Below are positions 24,303 to 31,772 of a stretch of DNA of 38,044 nt, one piece after another. A program made the translations under genes and the position numbers. Source of the stretch: Selenomonas sp. (lineage in GTDB: Bacteria > Bacillota > Negativicutes > Selenomonadales > Selenomonadaceae); the NCBI RefSeq assembly GCF_022771645.1, contig NZ_JALFCU010000078.1, positions 1-38,044 of the forward strand, read 5' to 3'. Under the pieces are notes generated by a model. The model was not told the origin of the DNA. It saw only the letters and a program-made list of their open reading frames with translations, and ran no database searches. Positions within the stretch are counted from its first letter, which is position 1, and every line of letters starts with the position of its first letter.

Positions 24303-26942
24303 TCAAATCAAAAAATAGCAGTACGCACCATAAACGCCAGCAACAAACGTGACGAGATACGCGACCGACGCGAAAAAGCGCACGACCATGTTCTTTCGCA
24401 TCTGCCCTGTGCATACAGCCAAGATGAATAGCACGCCGACCAAAACGGCTGCTGGGTGTGCTTTTTCCAGATACCATTGCTGGAGCAGCGTCTTAGCCTG
24501 AGCGCCATGGCTGTATGCAAGCCAGACGCACAGCACCAGGAAAGCATACTTGATTGGATGCCAGACGTAAAGGTGTAAAAGCTCCTGCTTGAGCTCTTTC
24601 TTTTGCTCAAGGTAGTGGATGCCAGCGGCATCACTTGCGGATGCCGTTGACATCTGGAAGTACGTTGCGGCTGCCTCGCTGTACTTGCGGTATGCCTGGA
24701 AGCGATGACCGTCCGCATACAAAACCGCTCCCTCGCGTTCCAAAAGTTTTGCTCTTACGCGATAGGTGGCATTTTTCGCATCTTGCGTATTGCCCCACGA
24801 TACCGCTTTTTCAAAGTGGGAGAGTGCTACCTCCAGATCGTGTTCCTCGTAATACATACCGAGGTAATACGCCGCCTGCGGGAGCTGCAATGTTTCCGCA
24901 TCCGTGAGAATCGTGCGCCACTTCTGCGAACCTCTCTGCATATGGCAGAGGTCTTCGATTTGCGTCCGGATGAGGTTGTCTTTTTCCGTCCGTGCACTCT
25001 CATATCCAAGATGACTTGCTGCGACAAGCGCGTCGATTGCATCAAAGAGATGTCCCTGCGACCGTTGCTCCATCGCGTAAAGATACGCGCCCTCGCCGTT
25101 TCCCGACTCCCACGCGCGCTTGTACCATGTGCACGGTGTTTCTCCACGATCCAACAAGCTTTCGGAAAACGCGCCATGCGCGGCAGCTCGACCAATCTCG
25201 ATCTGTATCACGGCAGGTCCATTCACGAACAAGCGGTCAAATACGTTTTTCGCTTGTTCAGAGCCCTTGCGGATGAGCTGCTTCAAGCGTGTATACGCCG
25301 CCACATGATTTTGTTCCACGCCCTGTCCATGGTAAACCAAGAGCGCACATTCGATGCCCGCACGCATGGCATCCTCGGGATAAAGCGCGGCACGCGTGAA
25401 ATATGCATACGCCTTTGCGTCATCCCTAGTGACACCATCACCATCACGGTACATCGCACCGAGTTGAAAAAATGCTCGAGGTGTATGCTGAGCTTCGGCA
25501 AGTTCATACCATGGGATTGCTGCCGCCGAATTGTTTTGCCGTACGTGCCAAGCCCAAAGAAGGACTGCTTCTGGTTCTTTCTGCTCCGCCGCCATACGCA
25601 AATAAGCAGTTTCCGTCTTTCCAAGCGTTGCCTGCGCGTGTACATTTCCAAGGTCAGCAGCCCGCTGCGTCAAATTCGGCAACAATGCAAGAGCATCCAC
25701 GCTTCCTTGCTGCGCGGCTTTCCGCAACATATCCTCTGCTCCTGCGGTATGATGACTTTTCCTAGAAAGGCCGAGAAGGTAGGCGGCTTCCTTCTGGTGT
25801 TCTGCGAGCGACAAAAGCGTTCTTTCCACCAAGTTGCCGTTTGTGTCAGGCAAGACCCCAGACATCCTGCAAGCCATTTCCAAGCCGGAAGCTGCCTGCA
25901 CACAGAGCGTGTTCTTCTGCGCTTGTGTGAATTCTTCTTTCAGGATGCTTCCCACGCGATCTTCCACGCGATGAATGGAAAGGCCGATACGATTATATTG
26001 CACAACATCTGCATGATACAGATATCGAATCCGTTCTTGGAGTTCGCGGCATGCACGAGAAAACTCTACCGTGAACGGGCAGAGTTGCCACAGGACAGAA
26101 CCCCACCTCCGCACATCTTTTTCTGATGCATAATCTTGTTCCAAGCTTGCAAGAACGGATTGGATATTGCCTTCCGCCTCCATTGCTTGGCTTTTCCGCT
26201 TCCGTCCTTCAAGCGTATACTTCGCTGAAACAGGAATCACATCACGGACAATATCGCCGAATTTTTCTTGAACTTCCGCCGCCATGCCCTGTATAGCGGC
26301 TTCTCCTTCATCTTCGTCGTATCCTTCCTCTTCCGGATCAATCATATCCACCTTGTTCAGGATGACGAGCGGTTTCAAGTAAGCCGGCAAGGATGCAACC
26401 ATGTCCACTTCGTTCTTCTTTGCCGCCTGGGTGGCATCCACCATCCAGAGAACCGCTTCCGCTTCCGAAAGAAACTCCTGCGTGATTTTCACACGAGCTG
26501 CATTCGTATCATTGAGACCGGGGCTATCAATCAGTGTTAGTTTGCGCAGCAACGGATGTTCGACATGACGATCAACATACCGCACCGACGAGCGGACGCG
26601 GTCGCTACCAGAGAGCGTCGATGTGAATTTTTGAAATTCGTCCGCACGAATCTCTCGCGTGCTCCCATCTTGATAATGCACCGTGATGCCCGGTTTCCCA
26701 TACGAAAACACGGTGATAACTGCCGTTGTCGGCTCGCTATCCACTTCGGCCACCTTTTGGCCGAGCAAGGCATTGATGAACGACGATTTTCCTGTGGAAA
26801 ATTCGCCCATCACCATCACACGCAACGGCTGGTCGAGGCTTGCAAGAATCCGTTCTAGATATCCTTGCGGTACGCTAAAAGCTGGCTCCGTGCTCAGTGC
26901 ATTGCGAAGCTCATTCAGTCTGCTCTTCAAATCCATCGGCAT
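24303..26942 (-). CDS. Dynamin-like GTPase 3 fused to Sel1-like repeats and a membrane anchor
   Basis: An 879-aa protein, first of the operon. The N-terminal GTPase has G1 GEFSTGKSS (46-54), G2 in SEPTTAVITVF, G3 DSPGLNDT and G4 NKVD. From about residue 400 to 760 there are Sel1/TPR-like helical repeats (for example AFFQLGAMYRDGDGVTRDDA, AAYYLGMYYEEHDLEVALSH), and the C terminus has about three membrane segments (YAFLVLCVWLAYSHG, AAVLVGVLFILAV, VAYLVTFVAGVYGAYCYF). Such repeats bind proteins, so this member may recruit a partner to the membrane. The start is set at 26942 (GGAG 6 nt upstream); the frame runs on to 27047, but that part overlaps the promoter and the mnmG terminator. Confidence 0.88.
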   Translation of the reverse strand: MPMDLKSRLNELRNALSTEPAFSVPQGYLERILASLDQPLRVMVMGEFSTGKSSFINALLGQKVAEVDSEPTTAVITVFSYGKPGITVHYQDGSTREIRADEFQKFTSTLSGSDRVRSSVRYVDRHVEHPLLRKLTLIDSPGLNDTNAARVKITQEFLSEAEAVLWMVDATQAAKKNEVDMVASLPAYLKPLVILNKVDMIDPEEEGYDEDEGEAAIQGMAAEVQEKFGDIVRDVIPVSAKYTLEGRKRKSQAMEAEGNIQSVLASLEQDYASEKDVRRWGSVLWQLCPFTVEFSRACRELQERIRYLYHADVVQYNRIGLSIHRVEDRVGSILKEEFTQAQKNTLCVQAASGLEMACRMSGVLPDTNGNLVERTLLSLAEHQKEAAYLLGLSRKSHHTAGAEDMLRKAAQQGSVDALALLPNLTQRAADLGNVHAQATLGKTETAYLRMAAEQKEPEAVLLWAWHVRQNNSAAAIPWYELAEAQHTPRAFFQLGAMYRDGDGVTRDDAKAYAYFTRAALYPEDAMRAGIECALLVYHGQGVEQNHVAAYTRLKQLIRKGSEQAKNVFDRLFVNGPAVIQIEIGRAAAHGAFSESLLDRGETPCTWYKRAWESGNGEGAYLYAMEQRSQGHLFDAIDALVAASHLGYESARTEKDNLIRTQIEDLCHMQRGSQKWRTILTDAETLQLPQAAYYLGMYYEEHDLEVALSHFEKAVSWGNTQDAKNATYRVRAKLLEREGAVLYADGHRFQAYRKYSEAAATYFQMSTASASDAAGIHYLEQKKELKQELLHLYVWHPIKYAFLVLCVWLAYSHGAQAKTLLQQWYLEKAHPAAVLVGVLFILAVCTGQMRKNMVVRFFASVAYLVTFVAGVYGAYCYFLI

Positions 26943-26983
26943 CTCTGTCTCCATTTTTAATTTATTTTTTCGCAATCGGTTAT

Positions 26984-27012
26984 ATTTTACTGTTTTTTTA
27001 GCAAAAAGGCAA
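26984..27012 (-). promoter_or_regulatory. Promoter of the dynamin operon
   Basis: On the minus strand TTGCCT (27012-27007) and TAAAAT (26989-26984) are 17 nt apart, giving a leader of about 35 nt to the start at 26942. It lies directly after the mnmG terminator, so the operon is transcribed independently. Confidence 0.7.
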
Positions 27013-27024
27013 GAAATCCAATAA

Positions 27025-27061
27025 AAAACAGCTTTCGCAAAACTCATGCGAAAGCTGTTTT
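27025..27061 (-). terminator. Terminator of mnmG
   Basis: ACAGCTTTCGC pairs with GCGAAAGCTGT around an 8-nt loop; on the minus strand a T run follows. It lies 12 bp after the mnmG stop. Confidence 0.9.
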
Positions 27062-27072
27062 CATATGCGCGT

Positions 27073-29061
27073 TCAGCGTCTCTCCGCCATCATCCGCCGT
27101 TGCTGTTCCATCCACACGGCGAGCACGGAGACGTCAGCGGGCGAGACGCCGCTGATGCGGCTGGCCTGGCCGAGGCTCGCGGGCCGGATGGCCGCGAGCT
27201 TTTCGCGGGCTTCGTCGCGGAGGCTCGGAACGTCATTGTAATTTATATTTTCTGGAATCTTTTTCGACTCGAGCCGTTCCATGTGCGCGACTTGTTCCAT
27301 TTGTTTTTTGATGTAACCTTCGTAGCGGCTCTGGATCTCGACTTGCGTCTCGACCTCTTGCGTGAGCGCGGGGAGGTCAGGGAGCGCCGTGCGGAGCTGC
27401 TCGTAGTGCACCTCCGTGCGTTTCAATAAATCATAAGCGGTACACGCCGTGTGAATCGGCGCGATGCCGGCTTCCTCGAGCGCGGCGTTCTGCGCGGTAC
27501 TCGGCGTGAGCGTCGCGTCGTGGAGCGCCGTGAGCGCGTCCTCGATCGCCGCTTTCTTCTGCAGGAAGCGGTCCCAGCGCGCGTCGGTCACGAGGCCGAT
27601 GCGGCGGCCGATGGGCGTGAGGCGCATGTCGGCGTTGTCCTGGCGCAGGAGCAGCCGGTACTCGGCGCGGCTCGTCATCATGCGGTACGGCTCGTGCGTG
27701 CCCTTCGTCACGAGATCGTCGATGAGCACGCCGATGTAGGCGTCGGAGCGGCGCAGGACGACGGGCTCCTCGCCCTTGAGCAGCAGCGCCGCGTTGATGC
27801 CGGCGATGAGGCCTTGCGCGGCGGCCTCCTCGTAGCCGGACGTGCCGTTCGACTGCCCAGCGGAGAAAAAGCCGCGGATGGCTTTGAACTCGAGCGTGGG
27901 CTTCAGCTGCGTCGGGTCGATGCAGTCGTACTCGATGGCGTAGCCCGCGCGCATGACGTGGCAATGCTCGAGGCCGGGGATCGTGTGGAGGAACGCGAGC
28001 TGCACGTCCATCGGCATCGACGTGCTCATGCCCTGCACGTAGACTTCGTTCGTGTGCAGGCCCTCGGGCTCGAGGAACAGCTGGTGACGGTCCTTGTCCG
28101 GGAAACGCAAGATTTTCGTCTCAATCGACGGGCAGTAGCGCGGGCCGACGCCCTCGATGATGCCGTTCGCCATCGGCGCGCGGTCCATGTTGTCGCGCAG
28201 GATCTTGTGCGTCGCCTCATTCGTGTACGTGAGGTAGCACGGCACCTGCTCGCGCGTTTTCACATCGCTTAGGAAAGAAAAGTTGCGCGCTTCCTCGTCG
28301 CCCGGCTGGAGCTGCATCTTGCCGTAGTCGAGCGTCCGTGCGTCGACGCGCGCGGGCGTCCCCGTCTTGAAGCGCATGAGGCGGATGCCGGCCGCCGCGA
28401 GGGACTCCGAGAATCTCATCGCCGGCCGCTGGCCGTTCGGCCCGCCGCTGTACGTATGCTCGCCGATGATGATGCGGCCTTTGAGATACGTCCCCGTCGC
28501 CATGACGATCGCGGGCGCGAGATAGACCTCGCCCGTCTCGACGACGACGCCTTTGACGCGTTTCTTCGGCGCGAAAGAAGCCGACGAAACGCGTGCGCCC
28601 GCGACCTGTGCCGCATCGCCGTTTTCCGTCTGCGACGGACGGTCCGCGTCGTCCCCTGGGATGTCCTCGAGCAAGAGGTCCGTGATGAGGATCTGCTTCA
28701 CGTCGAGGTTCGGCGTGTTTTCGCACGTCTCCTTCATCGTGAACTGGTAGAGCTTCTTGTCCGCCTGCGCCCGGAGCGCGTGGACCGCGGGGCCTTTGCC
28801 CGTGTTCAGCATGCGGAACTGGATGCACGTCCGGTCCGCGTTCACGCCCATCTCGCCGCCCAAAGCGTCGACCTCGCGCACGAGGTGGCCTTTCGCCGGC
28901 CCGCCGACGGACGGGTTGCACGGCATGAGCGCGATGTTGTCCATCGAGAGCGTCGCGAGCAAAGTTTTTTGCCCCATCCGCGCCGCCGCCAGCGCCGCCT
29001 CGACGCCCGCATGACCCGCGCCGATGACGATCACGTCATATTGTCCTGCTACAAACTGCAT
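27073..29061 (-). CDS. mnmG: tRNA uridine-5-carboxymethylaminomethyl(34) synthase subunit
   Basis: A 662-aa FAD protein (GidA) that with MnmE modifies the wobble uridine of several tRNAs. The Rossmann motif is DVIVIGAGHAGVEAALAAAR and the family signatures CNPSVGGPAKGHLVREVDAL and GYEEAAAQGLIAGINAA are intact. It is about 30 residues longer than usual because of an extra segment at roughly 132-168 (DIPGDDADRPSQTENGDAAQ and following), probably a surface loop. AGGAGG precedes the ATG. The gene is commonly near the origin in bacteria. No promoter fits between it and the hairpin at 29081-29104, so transcription probably reads in through that hairpin. The partner mnmE is not in the window. Confidence 0.97.
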   Translation of the reverse strand: MQFVAGQYDVIVIGAGHAGVEAALAAARMGQKTLLATLSMDNIALMPCNPSVGGPAKGHLVREVDALGGEMGVNADRTCIQFRMLNTGKGPAVHALRAQADKKLYQFTMKETCENTPNLDVKQILITDLLLEDIPGDDADRPSQTENGDAAQVAGARVSSASFAPKKRVKGVVVETGEVYLAPAIVMATGTYLKGRIIIGEHTYSGGPNGQRPAMRFSESLAAAGIRLMRFKTGTPARVDARTLDYGKMQLQPGDEEARNFSFLSDVKTREQVPCYLTYTNEATHKILRDNMDRAPMANGIIEGVGPRYCPSIETKILRFPDKDRHQLFLEPEGLHTNEVYVQGMSTSMPMDVQLAFLHTIPGLEHCHVMRAGYAIEYDCIDPTQLKPTLEFKAIRGFFSAGQSNGTSGYEEAAAQGLIAGINAALLLKGEEPVVLRRSDAYIGVLIDDLVTKGTHEPYRMMTSRAEYRLLLRQDNADMRLTPIGRRIGLVTDARWDRFLQKKAAIEDALTALHDATLTPSTAQNAALEEAGIAPIHTACTAYDLLKRTEVHYEQLRTALPDLPALTQEVETQVEIQSRYEGYIKKQMEQVAHMERLESKKIPENINYNDVPSLRDEAREKLAAIRPASLGQASRISGVSPADVSVLAVWMEQQRRMMAERR

Positions 29062-29080
29062 GTTTGTCCTCCTAGCAAAA

Positions 29081-29104
29081 AAGCCCGCTCTCCCGAGCGG
29101 GCTT
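29081..29104 (-). terminator. Antitoxin RNA terminator / possible mnmG attenuator
   Basis: AAGCCCGCTC pairs with GAGCGGGCTT around a 4-nt loop; on the minus strand six T follow, and 20 nt later comes the mnmG start codon. No protein gene on the minus strand needs it, so it most likely ends the antisense RNA and may gate mnmG. Confidence 0.8.
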
Positions 29105-29131
29105 GAAAATTCGTGGACTCCGTGGTACGAT
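29103..29131 (+). promoter_or_regulatory. Toxin mRNA promoter
   Basis: TTGAAA at 29103-29108 and TACGAT at 29126-29131 with a 17-nt spacer, about 50 bp before the toxin start. The -35 element overlaps the edge of the antitoxin terminator. Confidence 0.65.
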
Positions 29132-29363
29132 AAGCGTGCCGACGGAGCCGGCTTCCTCTTCGGATGGAAGAGGGTGATACGTATGACGCTCTACGAAAAG
29201 CTGTCCTTGGTGATAGCGTTCGCTACGCTGATTGCGACGATCCTGAAGTCCTGATGAGCGGAAGCCCTGTGTAGTCTCATGCCTCTCCTCATGTTCTCCG
29301 CATAGTTTTTACTATCAACCGACGAGGAAGCTGACGACACCACACCGTCGGCAACCTCTTTCT
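29105..29363 (-). ncRNA. Candidate antisense antitoxin RNA
   Basis: Predicted RNA of about 280 nt from a minus-strand promoter near 29370-29398 to the terminator hairpin at 29081-29104. It covers the whole toxin reading frame and its ribosome binding site in antisense. Local hairpins are visible, for example around ATAGTAAAAACTAT. Ends are inferred from promoter and terminator positions. Confidence 0.6.
29183..29254 (+). CDS. Holin-like type I toxin peptide
   Basis: A 23-aa peptide: a short head (MTLYEKLSLV) and one hydrophobic helix (IAFATLIATI) ending in a Lys. The M-x-x-YE-x-L-x-L-x-IAF pattern is that of the putative holin-like toxin family (Hol_Tox) known from Bacillus and other Firmicutes, small peptides that insert in the membrane. 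AGAGGGTG lies 6-8 nt before the ATG. It has its own promoter (29103-29131) and terminator (29381-29413), and a minus-strand RNA opposes it along its whole length. This is the standard arrangement of a type I toxin-antitoxin pair. The gene is short enough to be missed by normal annotation. Confidence 0.75.
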   Translation: MTLYEKLSLVIAFATLIATILKS

Positions 29364-29369
29364 ATTTGC

Positions 29370-29398
29370 ATTATACCAAAGGCCGCTTGATGTTTCAA
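29370..29398 (-). promoter_or_regulatory. Antitoxin RNA promoter
   Basis: On the minus strand TTGAAA (29398-29393) and TATAAT (29375-29370, perfect) are 17 nt apart. The -35 box is embedded in the toxin terminator stem. It may also be the source of mnmG transcripts. Confidence 0.75.
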
Positions 29399-29413
29399 GC
29401 GGCCTTGTTTTTA
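29381..29413 (+). terminator. Toxin mRNA terminator
   Basis: GGCCGCTTGA pairs with TCAAGCGGCC around a 4-nt loop, followed on the plus strand by TTGTTTTTATTTT. It may also stop minus-strand transcripts of the LCP gene ending at 29430. Confidence 0.8.
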
Positions 29414-29429
29414 TTTTCTGATGCAGTCT

Positions 29430-30722
29430 TTACCGGCTGCGCCCCGCGCCCGGTGTCGGCGCGTCGTCGGTGCTCGCGGCTTTCTGCTGGCTCGCCTGCG
29501 TGTCTTCGCTGCGGGCGTCGGTCGTCTGCGACGTGCGCGCGTCCGTGCCGCCCGTCGTCGTGCGGTCGGTCGATGTCGTGTCTTCTGTGTCGCGTTCGCT
29601 CGTGCGGCCGTTCGACGTTGAGGTTTTTTCGCTGTCCTTGCGCTTCCGGTCGCTCGAGCTCGTAGACGACGAGCTCTTCCCTTCCGTCGCGCGGCCGATG
29701 CTGTGGTCGCTCGCGGGGACTTCCGTCGCGTTCGCAGGGATGGAGTTCTCGTATTCGTGCGCGGCACGCTCGAGGTTCGCGCGGGCGCTCCCAGACAGCG
29801 TGACGCCGAGCGTCTCGGCGAGCGTCGTGCGGAGTTTTTCGACCTCGGGGATCCAGTACGAGATGCCGTCGATGTAGAGCGGGCGGCCCGGGACCATGTC
29901 GGTCTTGAGGCCGTTTCGCTGCGCCTCTTTGAGCGTGCCGGCGAATTCGAGCAGCTGGCGCATGGAGAGGTCGGTCTTCACGCTGCCGAGGACTTCCCGG
30001 ATGACGGCCGGGAGCTTCGGGATGATGGCGGGCGACGTGATTTTTTCCATGCACGCGGCCATGAATTTCTGCTGGCGCTTGATGCGGCCGATGTCGCCCT
30101 CCTCGTCGCGGTAGCGCACGTACGTGACGGCCGTCTTGCCGTCCATATGCTGCATGCCGGGCCGCAAATCGATGACGAGGCCGCCGTCGTCATCCCACGG
30201 GTCCTCGTAGTACATACGCTTCTCGACGTCGATGTCGATGCCGCCGATGGCGTCGATGATTTTCTGGAACGCATGCGTGTTGATGATGACGTAGTGATCC
30301 ATGTTGACGCCGAGGAAGTCCTCGACGGTGCGCTGCGTGAGGCGCTCGCCGCCGTAGGCGTACGCCGCGTTGATCTTGTCCCAGCCGTGGCCGGCGATCT
30401 TCACGCGCGTGTCGCGCGGGATGGACAGGAGCGCCGCGCGGCTGCGCTTCGGGTCGACCGTCGCGATCATCAGCGTGTCGGAGCGCCCGACGTCGTCCTC
30501 GCGCTCGTCGACGCCCATGATCATGATCGTCGACTTGTCCTTTGCCGTCAGCAGGCCTTCCTCGACCTTGTCCGCCGTGTTCTTGTCGATGAGCGAGCTC
30601 GATGCGAACATCGCGCCCGCGACGGCGGCACCGAGGAAGCAGAGGATGACGAGCACCCAAGGCCAGATGCGCCGTTTCTTCTTCGGGCGCTCGCGGCGGG
30701 ACGGGATGCGGTTCGTTGCCAA
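29430..30722 (-). CDS. LytR-CpsA-Psr (LCP) family phosphotransferase
   Basis: A 430-aa membrane-anchored enzyme of the LCP family, which attaches polymers from lipid carriers to peptidoglycan. A basic N-terminal tail (RRERPKKKRRIW) precedes one membrane segment (PWVLVILCFLGAAVAGAMFA). The LCP core has IMGVDEREDDVGRSDTLMIA, LSIPRDTRV, INAAYAYGG and TYVRYRDEEGDIGRIKRQQ, with the conserved Asp and Arg residues. The last 100 residues are a low-complexity Ser/Thr/Asp/Arg tail of unknown use. It uses a TTG start at 30722 with AGAAGG 7 nt upstream. It stands alone and neighbours the DnaA-box cluster. Confidence 0.92.
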   Translation of the reverse strand: MATNRIPSRRERPKKKRRIWPWVLVILCFLGAAVAGAMFASSSLIDKNTADKVEEGLLTAKDKSTIMIMGVDEREDDVGRSDTLMIATVDPKRSRAALLSIPRDTRVKIAGHGWDKINAAYAYGGERLTQRTVEDFLGVNMDHYVIINTHAFQKIIDAIGGIDIDVEKRMYYEDPWDDDGGLVIDLRPGMQHMDGKTAVTYVRYRDEEGDIGRIKRQQKFMAACMEKITSPAIIPKLPAVIREVLGSVKTDLSMRQLLEFAGTLKEAQRNGLKTDMVPGRPLYIDGISYWIPEVEKLRTTLAETLGVTLSGSARANLERAAHEYENSIPANATEVPASDHSIGRATEGKSSSSTSSSDRKRKDSEKTSTSNGRTSERDTEDTTSTDRTTTGGTDARTSQTTDARSEDTQASQQKAASTDDAPTPGAGRSR

Positions 30723-30862
30723 TGTGATACCTTCTTATCTCTATGTTTTCAAAAGCGACAGATTCTATCTAATTATAGACAGTCGGCGGACGTTGCGCAA
30801 TATCCCCCAGATGTTTTTCATTTTCCCGCGCGGCGACGCGTCCAGCGCACAAAAAACGGCGG

Positions 30863-30949
30863 TTATCCACAGAGTTATGCACACTCTTGTGGACAGCCGC
30901 CGCATCGTTTGTGGATAATTGTGGATATTGTGGAAAACTCGGTGGATAA
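30863..30949. other. DnaA-box cluster, candidate oriC
   Basis: Six DnaA-box-like 9-mers in 87 bp: TTATCCACA (30863-30871, perfect), TTATGCACA (30875-30883, fits TTATNCACA), then in the opposite orientation TGTGGATAA (30910-30918, perfect), TGTGGATAT (30920-30928), TGTGGAAAA (30929-30937) and GGTGGATAA (30941-30949), the last three one mismatch each. The last four are spaced at 9-12 bp, about one helical turn. A moderately AT-rich stretch (30723-30785) lies beside it. No gene is seen in 30723-30983. Nearby mnmG, gyrA and a parS site fit an origin region; dnaA itself is not in the window. Confidence 0.65.
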
Positions 30950-30983
30950 GTCGGACACATGTCCCTTCCATCGCGCGGAAATG

Positions 30984-31535
30984 TTACACCGCCACGGAAC
31001 GCGCATCGAGCGTCACAGGGCCGCAGGCATTGATGACGCTCACGAGATGATCACGCGCCCGGCAGCCGTCACGGAAGCGAGCGACGGCCGACGCGTAGCG
31101 GTTGCGCACGGGGAACTGCTGGCCGTTCGCGAGGCGGACGGCGATGCGCGCGTCCTCCTGCGCGCAGGCGCCGAGCAACGGATGCATCGGCGCGATGTCC
31201 GCGATGTGCATGAAATTGAAATACGCGAGCGTCGCGTCTCCCTTGACGCGCGGCGCGCGGAAACGGAACGGCACGAGGACGAAATACGGCTCGAACGCGA
31301 GCGGCAGCTCCTGCTTCGAGCGGCCGAACACCTGCTGCGCGACGCTCCGCATGCGCGGGATGTCGCAGCCGAATGCGCGGGCGCAACGCGCGAGCACCGT
31401 GCGCATCGAGCCATCGGCGTGCTCGGACGCGCGATCGTCGTAGACCACCAATACGAACTCCCCGGTCTCGTCATACATCGGCAGCAGCGCCATGATGTGG
31501 CCGTACCGCTCATAGTCAACACACGTTCTGATCAT
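30984..31535 (-). CDS. Hypothetical protein with a weak ComK-like pattern
   Basis: A 183-aa soluble protein without clear family. The order of features (an N-terminal YGHIMALLPMYDETGEFVLV, a Cys with CARAFGCDIP, then QELPLAFEPYFVLVPFRFRA and FNFMHI) recalls the competence regulator ComK, which has a similar ALLP segment, a conserved internal Cys region and a terminal W/F-x-x-x-HI element. The similarity is by eye and weak. It is divergently arranged with a sigma-70 family factor, and its own promoter lies at 31636-31664. If the resemblance holds, it would be a DNA-binding regulator; otherwise its role is unknown. Confidence 0.65.
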   Translation of the reverse strand: MIRTCVDYERYGHIMALLPMYDETGEFVLVVYDDRASEHADGSMRTVLARCARAFGCDIPRMRSVAQQVFGRSKQELPLAFEPYFVLVPFRFRAPRVKGDATLAYFNFMHIADIAPMHPLLGACAQEDARIAVRLANGQQFPVRNRYASAVARFRDGCRARDHLVSVINACGPVTLDARSVAV

Positions 31536-31635
31536 CTGGAAAACGCTCCTCTCTCTGTCAAACGCTCAGTGGACGCGCCGCGCACGGCTCGGGACCGGGG
31601 CTGCCCGGCGCTGCGCGGCTTCTTCTTGCCTCTTA

Positions 31636-31664
31636 TTATAGACGCGAGACGTGGAAAATACAAC
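31636..31664 (-). promoter_or_regulatory. Promoter of the 183-aa gene
   Basis: On the minus strand TTGTAT (31664-31659) and a perfect TATAAT (31641-31636) with a 17-nt spacer. The leader to the gene at 31535 is about 95 nt. Confidence 0.7.
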
Positions 31665-31705
31665 ATAGTTCGCATCATTTGCAGAGTTTTTGTAAAAGTT
31701 CGTGT

Positions 31706-31734
31706 TTGGTTTTTGCGCTGATCCTTGCTATATT
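31706..31734 (+). promoter_or_regulatory. Promoter of the sigma factor gene
   Basis: TTGGTT at 31706-31711 and TATATT at 31729-31734 with a 17-nt spacer and an extended -10 TG (TGCTATATT). Confidence 0.6.
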
Positions 31735-31772
31735 TTGCTCAAAAGAAAAATTCATAGCAAGGAGGAATCCTC

